64,000 nt of DNA from Flavobacteriales bacterium. GTDB lineage: Bacteria > Bacteroidota > Bacteroidia > Flavobacteriales_F > PHOS-HE28. Shown piece after piece: positions 8,037 to 15,907 of this stretch; position 1 is the stretch's first letter, and each line of letters starts with the position of its first letter. The position numbers and the translations under genes are program-made. The notes below the pieces were generated by a model that was given only the letters and a program-made list of their open reading frames with translations, was not told where the DNA came from and made no database searches. The stretch is from contig JADJCS010000001.1 of NCBI GenBank assembly GCA_016703105.1, forward strand, positions 496,001 to 560,000, read 5' to 3'.

Positions 8037-8459
8037 TCACACCTGTGCTTCAGCGTACGCCTTGAACCGATCGAGGATCGCCTGCCAGCCGCCTTTCTGC
8101 ATCTCCACGCTGTTCTGTGTTTCGGCATCGAATGATTCCACCACGCGTGTGCCGTCGTTCTCCGGCGAGAACAGGATCTCGCAAGTGCGTCCATCCCCCA
8201 TGGTGCAGGCGATGCGCTTGTGCGGTTGCACGTCATCGTAAACACCTTCGAAGTCGAAGCTGAAGCTGCCGTCGCGTGCGGCCATGGTCGAGGAGAACTT
8301 TCCGCCGGTGCGCGCGTCGTTCGTGGCTTTGGGGCAATGCCAATCATCGCTGGCAGCGCACCATTGCGTGATGTGCGCGGGTTCGGTCCAGATCTTCCAA
8401 ACGTGGGCAACTGGTTTGTTCACCAGTGCGGAAATGGTGATGCGGGTGATGGTGCTCAT
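8037..8459 (-). CDS. SRPBCC (AHSA1-like) domain protein
   Basis: The 140-residue protein is a minimal SRPBCC domain: ITISALVNKPVAHVWKIWTE, HITQWCAASDDWHCPKATND and FSSTMAARDGSFSFDFEGVY. The ending KGGWQAILDRFKAYAEAQ is typical of the YndB-like branch. Members of this branch have been proposed to bind lipids or flavonoid-like molecules, but there is no direct evidence here. It lies 49 nt downstream of the SRPBCC-Arr fusion gene. Confidence 0.9.
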   Translation of the reverse strand: MSTITRITISALVNKPVAHVWKIWTEPAHITQWCAASDDWHCPKATNDARTGGKFSSTMAARDGSFSFDFEGVYDDVQPHKRIACTMGDGRTCEILFSPENDGTRVVESFDAETQNSVEMQKGGWQAILDRFKAYAEAQV

Positions 8460-8508
8460 CAGGTTGAGGTTTTTCGTCGTGGTTGGGGCGGGAACTCATG
8501 CGGCCGCA

Positions 8509-9390
8509 CTAATCTTCAATGGCTTCGATGCCTTGTTCTTTCAGCCGTTGCAAATTGGCCTTCATGGCTTGGAGTTGTTCGGGCGCGTGGCCTTTCCAGT
8601 CCTTCACTTCGCCCACGACGCGCAACGCCTCTTTCGTGCGGTACGACTTGGTGGGATTGCCAGGGAACTTCTTGTCCGTCAAGTTCGGATCATCTTCGAA
8701 AGCCGCCGTTGGTTCCACGATGTAGATGCGTCCGCGGCCTTCGCCCAAGGCCAGTTCAGCGCCCCAGGTCGCGGCATCCAGCGTAGCGGTGAAGTACGCA
8801 TACTCCGCCTTGTTGCGTTGCCCGTAGTTGGAGTTGAAGCCCGGCTCGATGAGCGCGTCCATCGGCAGTTCGGCCTTGGTTCCGTGGTAGAACGTCCGGT
8901 TGACGAACAGTTCATCCAACTGGTCCATGCCCTGCGTGAAGCCTTCCTTGAAGCCCATTTGAACGATCTGTTCAAGGTCTTCCGGAGTCTGGAAATGCAG
9001 TATGATGCGGACCAGCGTGCGGTCAGCGGTCTCGTTGAAATGACCTTCCCACCGCACCTTGGGCTTGGTGCTGTTCGCCACGCCATGCTCGTCGCAGAAC
9101 GCATCGCTTCCGGAGAAGAACGACTTCGGCCGTACGGTCTCGTAATCGAAGAAGCACCAATGCCGGTCGCCTTCCTGGCCTTGCATGTAGTAGAGCCAGC
9201 GGCCGCCCTCGCGGAATTCCAGCGACTTGATCACGCATTGGTAGGGCTTCGGTGCCCACCATTTGCAGAGGATATCCGCTTCGGTCCACGCGGCCCAAAC
9301 GGGATCCAATGGTGCGTTGAAGGAGCGCTCCACGGTGATCGTGCGTGCGTCCTTCTGCACGATGAAGTTGAAGATGCCTGCCTTGCTCAT
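8509..9390 (-). CDS. Fusion: SRPBCC domain plus rifampin ADP-ribosyltransferase (Arr) domain
   Basis: I chose the ATG at 9390, which overlaps the stop of the upstream SRPBCC gene (ATGA), giving 293 residues. Residues 1-160 are an AHSA1-like domain (VERSFNAPLDPVWAAWTEAD, WWAPKPYQCVIKSLEFREGG). Residues 163-293 are a full-length Arr domain: NRTFYHGTKAEL, LIEPGFNSNYG, YFTATLDAATWGAELALG, EDDPNLTDKKFPGNPTKSY and EQLQAMKANLQRLKEQGIEA. His169, Tyr199 and Asp234 fall where the mycobacterial Arr has its catalytic His19, Tyr49 and Asp84. Arr enzymes inactivate rifamycins by ADP-ribosylation using NAD+. No stop or frameshift separates the domains. Confidence 0.9.
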   Translation of the reverse strand: MSKAGIFNFIVQKDARTITVERSFNAPLDPVWAAWTEADILCKWWAPKPYQCVIKSLEFREGGRWLYYMQGQEGDRHWCFFDYETVRPKSFFSGSDAFCDEHGVANSTKPKVRWEGHFNETADRTLVRIILHFQTPEDLEQIVQMGFKEGFTQGMDQLDELFVNRTFYHGTKAELPMDALIEPGFNSNYGQRNKAEYAYFTATLDAATWGAELALGEGRGRIYIVEPTAAFEDDPNLTDKKFPGNPTKSYRTKEALRVVGEVKDWKGHAPEQLQAMKANLQRLKEQGIEAIED

Positions 9391-9848
9391 GATCTCTGTG
9401 ACAAGTATTCGTCCAAGCGAGCGAGTGTCTGGTGGCCGCCTTCGATCGCGCCGTACTTCTCCACCACCAGGTCGCGCGCTTCCTTCGTGGGAAAGAGGTT
9501 CCGCAGGGTGATCAGCGTGCCACCATCGGTCTCTATGAACGTGATGGTGGCTTCGAACAACGTGTAGTTCTCCCAGTCGCCGTGATCGTGTACCATCCGC
9601 TCCACGGGAGTGATCTCTTTGTACACCACCGTGTTGGGGAAGACGGTGCCATCCGGACCGGTCATGGTGAATTTCCAATGCCCACCCACCCTGAAATCCA
9701 TGGAGATGGTCTTGGTCACGAAGCCGTTCGGACCGTACCAATGCGCCAGGTGTTCGGGATCGCTCCACGCCTCGAAGACAAGCGCACGCGGTGCCTTAAC
9801 GGTGCGTGTGATGATGATCTCGCGATCGGTGCCGGTCGTTGTGCTCAT
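9387..9848 (-). CDS. SRPBCC (AHSA1-like) domain protein, partner of ArsR regulator
   Basis: The 153-residue protein has the classic signature TVKAPRALVFEAWSDPEHL, HWYGPNGFVTKTISMDFRVG and GHWKFTMTGPDGTVFPNTVV. It is the first SRPBCC gene after the ArsR repressor, and its ATG overlaps the repressor stop by 4 nt. ArsR-SRPBCC pairs with this arrangement are common in Bacteroidota, and the SRPBCC member is a good candidate for a ligand sensor or carrier. That role is inferred. Confidence 0.92.
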   Translation of the reverse strand: MSTTTGTDREIIITRTVKAPRALVFEAWSDPEHLAHWYGPNGFVTKTISMDFRVGGHWKFTMTGPDGTVFPNTVVYKEITPVERMVHDHGDWENYTLFEATITFIETDGGTLITLRNLFPTKEARDLVVEKYGAIEGGHQTLARLDEYLSQRS

Positions 9849-10228
9849 GGCTTCTTCTTGGTCTTGGCCTTTTTGGTTGTAGCCACTTTGCTTTCAGCGG
9901 ACTTGGCTTGTAGTTCCATCAAGTAGGCGTCGAGCCGGTCGAAGCGTTCTTCCCACATCTGCCGGTACTGTTCGATCCAAGCATCGGCTTCGCGCAGCGG
10001 CTCGGCCTTCAGTTCGCAGGGGCGCCATTGGGCTTCCTTGCCACGCGCGATGAGTTGCGCCCGTTCCAGCACTTTCAGATGCTTGCTCACTGCGGGCAGG
10101 CTCATCGCGAAAGGCGCGGCGAGCTCGTTCACCGTGGCCGCACCGGTGGAAAGCCGCGCCAGTATGGCCCGCCGTGTGGGGTCGGCGAGGGCGGAGAAGG
10201 TGAGCGACAATCGATCGGAGGTGAGCAT
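9845..10228 (-). CDS. ArsR-family winged-helix transcriptional repressor
   Basis: The 127-residue protein has an ArsR winged helix-turn-helix: LSLTFSALADPTRRAILARL, ATVNELAAPFAMSLPAVSKH (recognition helix) and LKVLERAQLIARGKEAQWR. It lacks the ELCVCDL metal site of metal-sensing ArsR proteins. It ends in an Arg-Phe-Asp-Arg-Leu helix and a Lys-rich tail, as in the SRPBCC-linked subgroup. It heads a 19-gene run, so it probably represses itself and the operon. A dyad overlaps the predicted promoter just upstream. Confidence 0.93.
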   Translation of the reverse strand: MLTSDRLSLTFSALADPTRRAILARLSTGAATVNELAAPFAMSLPAVSKHLKVLERAQLIARGKEAQWRPCELKAEPLREADAWIEQYRQMWEERFDRLDAYLMELQAKSAESKVATTKKAKTKKKP

Positions 10229-10235
10229 AACTTCA

Positions 10236-10267
10236 CAAACGTATTAAACCTTTTGGTTAAATACAAA
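10236..10267 (-). promoter_or_regulatory. Predicted promoter and operator of the ArsR-led operon
   Basis: On the minus strand TTTG (10267-10264) and TACGTTTG (10243-10236) are separated by 20 nt, matching the Bacteroidota -33/-7 pattern TTTG/TAnnTTTG. Between them an imperfect inverted repeat, TTAAACC-TTTT-GGTTAAA on the plus strand (10244-10261), is well placed for repressor binding. The -7 box ends 7 nt before the ATG at 10228, so the mRNA would have almost no leader. Confidence 0.6.
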
Positions 10268-10358
10268 TGGCGTCATCATTCTCAATTACCATCGCGCCGT
10301 CCAATTCCACCAGCGATCATAAAGTCGGCCAGGATGCATTGCCCCCGAACTTCGCGGC

Positions 10359-11819
10359 ATGGATCGCCATTGGTTCGTTCTCTTCCTCCTGTCGTTCGCA
10401 CCGCTTCCCATCTGGAGCCAGGACTATGTGACACCGGACCAGTTCGCGTTCACGGTGGATACCGATCTGGTGTACGGCGTGGACACCAACTACCTCGGGT
10501 CAGTGGATACCCTCCGTCTGGATCTTTACAAACCCATCGGGAACTCGGATCCGCGTCGTCCGCTCCTGGTGATGGTGCATGGTGGCAGTTGGTTGGGCGG
10601 TTGCAAGAACGACCCCGCCGGTATCGTACCGATGTTGCAACAGTTCGTGAAGCGCGGCTACGTAGTTGCGAGCGTGAACTACAGGCTCGGATGGCACAAG
10701 GACGACTTTGTTCCAGGACCCGTGGCCGGTTTCGGCATCACACCATGGCCCGAGGCCTACCGATCGTTCTATGCGTTGGACAGTGCGGAGATCAAACGCG
10801 CCATCTTCCGGGGCATGCAGGATGTGAAAGGGGCCATCCGCTGGCTGAAGGCCCGTGCCCAACAGGACAGCACCTGCGTCGACAAGGTGATGGTCGGCGG
10901 AGAAAGTGCAGGGGCGTTCATCGCTCTCGCCACAGCGTTTTTGAACGCCCCATCGGAGAAACCAACCGCGTGCGCTGCCTTGCCCGATGCCCCATCTCCA
11001 TATGGCCAGGTGTTGAACGCGACCGCCTTCGAGTGCGACTATCAGGCGTTCCCGGTCGATCCCGGCATGTTGGTGCGTCCTGATCTCGGCCCTGTGGAAG
11101 GCGTTCTGAACATGAACGGATATGACGCCAGCGTGCGCGGTGTAGCCTCGTTCTACGGCGGAGTTCCCTGGGAGGCGTTCGACCTGGATTGGCTGCAAGG
11201 CCCGGATACCCCAGCGGTCTATCTCTACCATCAAACCTGCGACGGGGTCGTCATGCACGGCAAGGGCAAACCGATGAGCACCCTTAGCGCCAACTGCAAC
11301 TTGGGAGCGTATCCGTGGCACTACAACTACCCGGACATGTATGGCAGCGGCGCCATCAAAGCCTCTTTCGATGCGATGATCGCTCCGCCTGAACACACCA
11401 CCGACTTCGAGTTCTGTGTTCCCTTCGACCCGAACCTATCGTTGATCGAGTGCCCTCGGTACGCCAACAACGGCAGCTATCATTTTACGAACGACCATGC
11501 ACTTCGCGCCACCCACCTCGCCACGTTCCTCGAGCCCTTGGCGAGTGATCCGGGATCGTGCCTGAACACCTCCTTGCGGAACGGGCCGAAGGATACCCCT
11601 CCCCGCCTCTTTCCACAGCCGGCCAATGAGGTCGTCTTCCTCACGGTTCCATCACCCGTGCAGAAGGTATCGTTCGTCGATGGTCAGGGAAGGCCTTGCA
11701 AAGAGGTCCTCAGCCCGGCCAGCGGGATCGATGTGCATGATCTGCCATCCGGTCCGTACCTGATCATGGTCACAATGGGCTCGGAGGTGCGATCCGTGCC
11801 TTGCATGATCGCACATTGA
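10359..11819 (+). CDS. Secreted alpha/beta-hydrolase (esterase-like) with T9SS sorting domain
   Basis: The 486-residue product starts with a signal peptide (FVLFLLSFAPLPIWSQ). It then has a carboxylesterase-type fold with the oxyanion motif VMVHGGSWLGG (about 70-80) and the nucleophile motif GGESAGA (about 180). A His/Asp pair should lie further on. Many Cys residues suggest disulfides outside the cytoplasm. The last 75 residues (LFPQPANEVVFLTV...GPYLIMV) look like a T9SS type A C-terminal sorting domain. It is the first plus-strand gene after the ArsR operon. The ester substrate is unknown. Confidence 0.85.
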   Translation: MDRHWFVLFLLSFAPLPIWSQDYVTPDQFAFTVDTDLVYGVDTNYLGSVDTLRLDLYKPIGNSDPRRPLLVMVHGGSWLGGCKNDPAGIVPMLQQFVKRGYVVASVNYRLGWHKDDFVPGPVAGFGITPWPEAYRSFYALDSAEIKRAIFRGMQDVKGAIRWLKARAQQDSTCVDKVMVGGESAGAFIALATAFLNAPSEKPTACAALPDAPSPYGQVLNATAFECDYQAFPVDPGMLVRPDLGPVEGVLNMNGYDASVRGVASFYGGVPWEAFDLDWLQGPDTPAVYLYHQTCDGVVMHGKGKPMSTLSANCNLGAYPWHYNYPDMYGSGAIKASFDAMIAPPEHTTDFEFCVPFDPNLSLIECPRYANNGSYHFTNDHALRATHLATFLEPLASDPGSCLNTSLRNGPKDTPPRLFPQPANEVVFLTVPSPVQKVSFVDGQGRPCKEVLSPASGIDVHDLPSGPYLIMVTMGSEVRSVPCMIAH

Positions 11820-11848
11820 CACAACGCTGGCGCCCAGGCCTACATTCG
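11816..11848 (+). promoter_or_regulatory. Predicted promoter of mnmH-selD
   Basis: TTG (11816-11818) and TACATTCG (11841-11848) are separated by 22 nt, close to the Bacteroidota pattern with a C in place of the third T. The GTG start of mnmH follows only 4 nt after the -7 box. The -33 element overlaps the stop codon of the upstream esterase gene. Confidence 0.4.
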
Positions 11849-11852
11849 GCGC

Positions 11853-12887
11853 GTGCCACGACCCCTTCCATGTGCTGAATTCCTGGCCAGCGATGCGCCG
11901 ATCATCGATGTGCGATCACCCAAGGAATTCGCTCAAGGCCACATCCCCGGGGCCCAGAGCCTTCCCCTGTTCACCGATGAGGAACGCGCGGTGGTCGGGA
12001 CATTGTACAAACAACAAGGTCGGGATGTCGCGGTCCTCGAAGGTCTTCGCATCGTTGGACCCAAGCTCGCGGACCTGGTCCAGCAAGCGCGGATAACTTC
12101 GCCTGGCGGTAGGGTGCGCGTGCATTGTTGGCGCGGGGGAGAGCGTAGTGCGAGCATGGCTTGGTTACTGGACAAGGCCGGCTTCGCGGAAGTATTCACC
12201 TTGAAAGGCGGATACAAGGCTTTCCGGCACCATGTGCTGGAAAGCTTCACCGCCGATCGCCATCTATGTGTGCTCGGAGGATACACCGGAACAGGCAAGA
12301 CCGCCACGCTGGAGTACCTGCGGGACCTCGGCGAGCAGGTCATCGACCTCGAAGCGATCGCGCACCACAAGGGATCTTCCTTCGGGGCCATGGGCGAATT
12401 ACCGCAACCCAGCACAGAGCACTTCGAGAACGTTCTCTGGTCGGCGCTTCGATCCATCGACCCGCAGCGCCCTTGTTGGGTGGAGGATGAGAGCCCCACG
12501 ATCGGCCGCGTGAAGGTCCCGGACGCGTTCTTCGCACGTATGCGCGCTGCCCACCTTTTCTTCGCGGAAATGCCGCTTGAAGAACGGGCCGACAGGCTGG
12601 TGGAGGACTATGGTCAATACCCTCGAGCACTGCTGGCCGAAGCGGTCCAAAGGATCCGGAAGCGGCTTGGTCCTCAACACTGCAAAGCCGCGTTGGAGGC
12701 CTTGGTGGACGGTGATCTGCGTATCGTGGCACTGATCAGCCTTCTCTACTACGACAAGACGTACGCGCACGGTGCCGCGCAACGCGATCCTCAACGGGTT
12801 ACGCGACTACCTGCCTCACAGGGCGATCTTCGCGGCCTCGCCCAACGCTTGAAGGACCATGCCGCTTCCACTCCCGCCCACCGTTGA
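11853..12887 (+). CDS. mnmH: tRNA 2-selenouridine synthase
   Basis: The 344-residue enzyme (GTG start) has an N-terminal rhodanese domain with APIIDVRSPKEFAQGHIPGA and the active-site motif VHCWRGGERSAS (Cys92). A P-loop domain with GGYTGTGKTA (142-151) follows. This is the standard MnmH/SelU layout. It replaces the sulfur of 2-thiouridine at the wobble base of tRNA-Lys, -Glu and -Gln with selenium, via geranylated tRNA, using selenophosphate. Its 3' end overlaps selD by 29 nt, so donor and user are made together. Confidence 0.95.
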   Translation: MPRPLPCAEFLASDAPIIDVRSPKEFAQGHIPGAQSLPLFTDEERAVVGTLYKQQGRDVAVLEGLRIVGPKLADLVQQARITSPGGRVRVHCWRGGERSASMAWLLDKAGFAEVFTLKGGYKAFRHHVLESFTADRHLCVLGGYTGTGKTATLEYLRDLGEQVIDLEAIAHHKGSSFGAMGELPQPSTEHFENVLWSALRSIDPQRPCWVEDESPTIGRVKVPDAFFARMRAAHLFFAEMPLEERADRLVEDYGQYPRALLAEAVQRIRKRLGPQHCKAALEALVDGDLRIVALISLLYYDKTYAHGAAQRDPQRVTRLPASQGDLRGLAQRLKDHAASTPAHR

Positions 12888-13920
12888 TCCGATCCGCCTT
12901 ACCCGCTACAGCCATGGTGCCGGTTGTGGATGCAAGATCGCGCCGGCGGTCCTCGATACGATCCTCAAGAGCGACCTCGGCATCTTCCCCGACCCCCACC
13001 TTCTGGTAGGCTACGGAACAAAGGATGATGCCGCTGTATACGACATCGGCCAGGGCCGTGCACTGATCTCCACGGTCGATTTCTTCAGCCCCATCGTGGA
13101 CGATGCTTTCGACTTCGGGCTGATCGCCGCTACCAACGCCCTGAGCGACGTGTATGCGATGGGCGGGCGGCCGTTGCTCGCTGTCGCCGTGCTCGGATGG
13201 CCGGTGGACAAACTAGCGCCGGAGCTGGCGGCCCGGGTGGTGGAGGGTGGGCGAAAGGCCTGCCATGATGCGGGCATCGCCCTCGCGGGTGGACATAGCA
13301 TCGATGCACCCGAACCCTTTTTCGGCTTGGCGGTGACCGGTGAAGCCCCGATCGCCCATATCAAGCGCAATGACACAGCTCGCCCCGGTGATGCGCTCTG
13401 GCTCACGAAACCCCTCGGGGTCGGGATCCTGACGACCGCGTTGAAGCGGGACATCCTCCGATCGGAGCATGCCAAGATCGCCACCGAGTTGATGTGTCAG
13501 AGCAATCAGGTCGGCACCGCACTTGGCGCTATCCCGGATATCACCGCGATGACCGACATCACCGGGTTCGGGTTGCTGGGCCACCTGCTCGAAATGTGCG
13601 AGGGGAGCTGCACATGCGCCCAACTCGATTTCATGTCGGTGCCGGTCGTTCCCGAAGCGCATACCTACCTGGCCCTTGGGGCCTACCCGGACGGGTCGTT
13701 CCGGAATTGGAAGAGCTATTCGAACAAGGTGGAGGGGGCCGGAAGCATGGACCGGATGATGATCCTTAGCGATCCACAGACCAGCGGCGGACTCTTGATA
13801 GCGACCAGCCCCGATCTGTCCCTTGAGTTGGGTTCCATCATGCAAAGGATGGGAGCGCGAGCGCGAAGGATCGGAACGATGCTACCCTTTTCGGATGGTC
13901 CACGCATACGCGTGGAATAG
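12859..13920 (+). CDS. selD: Selenide, water dikinase
   Basis: The 353-residue enzyme makes selenophosphate from selenide and ATP. The N-terminal SHGAGCGCKIAPAVLD holds Cys23 and Lys26, which align with catalytic Cys17 and Lys20 of E. coli SelD, so this is the Cys form rather than a selenoprotein. Downstream are STVDFFSPIVDD, ALSDVYAMGGRPL, LAGGHSIDAPEPFFGLAVTG and SDPQTSGGLL, all conserved ATP/Mg sites. No selA, selB or tRNA-Sec is in the window. The overlap with mnmH points to tRNA selenouridine as the main use. Confidence 0.96.
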   Translation: MPLPLPPTVDPIRLTRYSHGAGCGCKIAPAVLDTILKSDLGIFPDPHLLVGYGTKDDAAVYDIGQGRALISTVDFFSPIVDDAFDFGLIAATNALSDVYAMGGRPLLAVAVLGWPVDKLAPELAARVVEGGRKACHDAGIALAGGHSIDAPEPFFGLAVTGEAPIAHIKRNDTARPGDALWLTKPLGVGILTTALKRDILRSEHAKIATELMCQSNQVGTALGAIPDITAMTDITGFGLLGHLLEMCEGSCTCAQLDFMSVPVVPEAHTYLALGAYPDGSFRNWKSYSNKVEGAGSMDRMMILSDPQTSGGLLIATSPDLSLELGSIMQRMGARARRIGTMLPFSDGPRIRVE

Positions 13921-14058
13921 AACCTGGCACGACCGCAAAAGCGCGATGAACGAGCGGCACCAAACCAAGGATCGCCGCAAATGTGGCAAGCACGCTGGTA
14001 GAACTCCATAGCTTCGCACTGTACCGTGCTCCGGTATATCACCCAAATTATTCGCAGA

Positions 14059-14625
14059 ATGCCAAAGAAGAGATTCACGGAAAAGGACATCGAACAATTG
14101 CTTGGTCACTATCGCTCGGAACGACGCCGTTTGGTGTTCCAATTGGATGCCGTCCGCAAGTCGATCAAGGACCTGCGAAGCATTAAAACCACCGGCTCTT
14201 CCAGTGCAGTTGCTCCGGTGAAGCGGGGTCCCGGTCGGCCGCGCAAGACCGATGGACCGGTGCGTCGTGGACGCAAACCGGGTCGCAAGAAGAAGCGCAC
14301 CATCAAGGAAGGTGGCTACCGTTTGAACCCGTGGGACCAGAACGTGATCGCGTCGATCCAGAACTCCGGACGGCTTCTCACCAAGCAGGAATTGCTGGCC
14401 AACTTGAAGAAATGGGCCGCCAAGAACGAACGTTCCGTTCCGGCTTCTGAAGTGGAGGCTCGCCTGACACGTGTGCTCCAGAAACTCAGCGGAAAGCGCG
14501 GCGTGCTCGGCACACACCGCACGGGCCTACAGCGCGGCTACCATTACGGTATGAAGGAGTGGTTCTTCAATACTAGCGGCCGCCTGCGCCGCCAACACCT
14601 GGAGCGCTTGGTGCTCAAGAAGTGA
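14059..14625 (+). CDS. AT-hook-containing basic DNA-binding protein, hypothetical
   Basis: I chose the ATG at 14059 (MPKKRFTEKDIEQLLGHYRS); an earlier in-frame ATG adds only 11 poor residues. The 188-residue protein has a coiled N-terminal segment and a basic linker with AT-hook-like cores (KRGPGRPRK, RRGRKPGRKKKR) at about 55-85. A C-terminal region, about 90-185, contains LLTKQELLANLKKWAAKNER and LQRGYHYGMKEWFF. The hooks predict binding to the minor groove of AT-rich DNA, in a genome that is GC-rich. The C-terminal domain is not recognised. Confidence 0.8.
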   Translation: MPKKRFTEKDIEQLLGHYRSERRRLVFQLDAVRKSIKDLRSIKTTGSSSAVAPVKRGPGRPRKTDGPVRRGRKPGRKKKRTIKEGGYRLNPWDQNVIASIQNSGRLLTKQELLANLKKWAAKNERSVPASEVEARLTRVLQKLSGKRGVLGTHRTGLQRGYHYGMKEWFFNTSGRLRRQHLERLVLKK

Positions 14626-14642
14626 TATCACCTGACCAGCGA

Positions 14643-14667
14643 CGGGACGGCCGCAATAGCCGTCCCG
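14643..14667 (+). terminator. Terminator-like hairpin after the AT-hook gene
   Basis: CGGGACGGC (14643-14651) and GCCGTCCCG (14659-14667) form a perfect 9-bp stem with a 7-nt loop, 18 nt after the stop codon. No clear T-run follows, so termination efficiency is uncertain. Confidence 0.55.
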
Positions 14668-14773
14668 CCGTCATTCCTGTGATCCGGGATCCATCCGGCT
14701 CCGCTGTGCTACTTTCGGAGGATCACAGGTGGCGCCCACTCTTTCGCGCCTCGGGTCCCGAGATCCCTTTCAC

Positions 14774-15907
14774 ATGAGCCTGCACACCTCGTTTCGAAGT
14801 CCTTTAGCCCTGGCTGCCGCATGGTCCCTTTGCGGCGCGGTCTGCATGCCCACGATGCGGGGAGGTGATCCGGACCTCGCTGGCATCATCCTGCCAAAGG
14901 GGTTCTCCATCAGCGTTTACGCGGACAGCGTGACCAATGCCAGGGCCATGTGCTGGGGAGCGCGGGGCACCTTGTTCGTGGGCAGCAAAGAGGAAGGCGT
15001 GGTGCATGCCTTACGCGATGATGATGGCGATGGTCGAGCGGAGAAACACTGGACGGTGGACCGGAACCTCCAAATGCCCGTTGGCGTCGCATTCCATGAC
15101 GGCGACCTTTATGTCTCCGCCGTGAGCAGCATACTTCGGTACCCGGACATCGAAGCACACCTAGAAGCCCCCCCGGAGCCGGTCGTGGTCACCGACGCGT
15201 TCCCCTCGGAAACGCATCACGGCTGGAAATTCATCGCGTTCGGACCGGACGGAAAGCTCTACGTACCGGTAGGCGCCCCCTGCAACAATTGCCTGAGCGA
15301 CGATCCCATCTATGCCTCCATATCGCGGATCAATGCGGACGGCACCGGGCCGGAGATCGTCGCCAATGGCGTGCGCAATACCGTGGGATTCGATTGGCAT
15401 CCCACCACCGGAGAACTTTGGTTCACAGAGAACGGTCGGGACTGGCTGGGCGACGACACTCCCGATTGTGAACTGGACCGCGTAACCACGATCGGGCAGC
15501 ATTTCGGATATCCCTTCTGCCATGCGGGAACGATCCCCGACCCTGAATTCGGAAAGCAACGTGCGTGTTCCGACTTCGTTGCGCCGGTCGCCGAGCTCGG
15601 ACCGCATGTGGCTCCCCTTGGCATGCGTTTCTACACGGGATCCATGTTCCCGGAGGAATATCACAATGCCATTTTCATTGCGGAGCATGGTAGCTGGAAC
15701 CGGAGCACGCCGATCGGTTATCGTATCGCGGTGGCATATCCACAACCAGATGGCACTGCGCGCACCGAGGTGTTCGCCGAAGGCTGGTTGAAAGGCGCAC
15801 GCGCCTGGGGGCGGCCCGTGGATGTGCTCGTGGCCCCGGATGGCAGTTTGCTCGTGAGCGACGATGCGGCTGACATGATCTACCGCATCACCTATTCCGG
15901 GCAATAG
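14774..15907 (+). CDS. PQQ-dependent sugar dehydrogenase-like secreted beta-propeller protein
   Basis: Starting at the ATG at 14774 the 377-residue protein has an N-terminal hydrophobic export segment (LALAAAWSLCGAVC) that could be a lipoprotein signal. It then shows glucose/sorbosone dehydrogenase propeller motifs: GFSISVYADSVTNARAMCWG, HHGWKFIAFGPDGKLYVPVG, GVRNTVGFDWHPTTGELWFT and AEHGSWNRSTPIGYRI. The RNxxGFDWHP and EHGSWNR elements are characteristic of this family. A TACTTTCG box at 14710-14717 may be its promoter. The 3' end overlaps the convergent PAP2 gene by 20 nt. Confidence 0.85.
   Translation: MSLHTSFRSPLALAAAWSLCGAVCMPTMRGGDPDLAGIILPKGFSISVYADSVTNARAMCWGARGTLFVGSKEEGVVHALRDDDGDGRAEKHWTVDRNLQMPVGVAFHDGDLYVSAVSSILRYPDIEAHLEAPPEPVVVTDAFPSETHHGWKFIAFGPDGKLYVPVGAPCNNCLSDDPIYASISRINADGTGPEIVANGVRNTVGFDWHPTTGELWFTENGRDWLGDDTPDCELDRVTTIGQHFGYPFCHAGTIPDPEFGKQRACSDFVAPVAELGPHVAPLGMRFYTGSMFPEEYHNAIFIAEHGSWNRSTPIGYRIAVAYPQPDGTARTEVFAEGWLKGARAWGRPVDVLVAPDGSLLVSDDAADMIYRITYSGQ

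Noticed and set aside
8284..9567. Long plus-strand open frame opposite the SRPBCC-Arr gene
   Set aside because: It is antisense to two well-supported genes with ATGA overlaps, and its translation is biased (His/Val/Arg-rich) as expected from a high-GC shadow frame.
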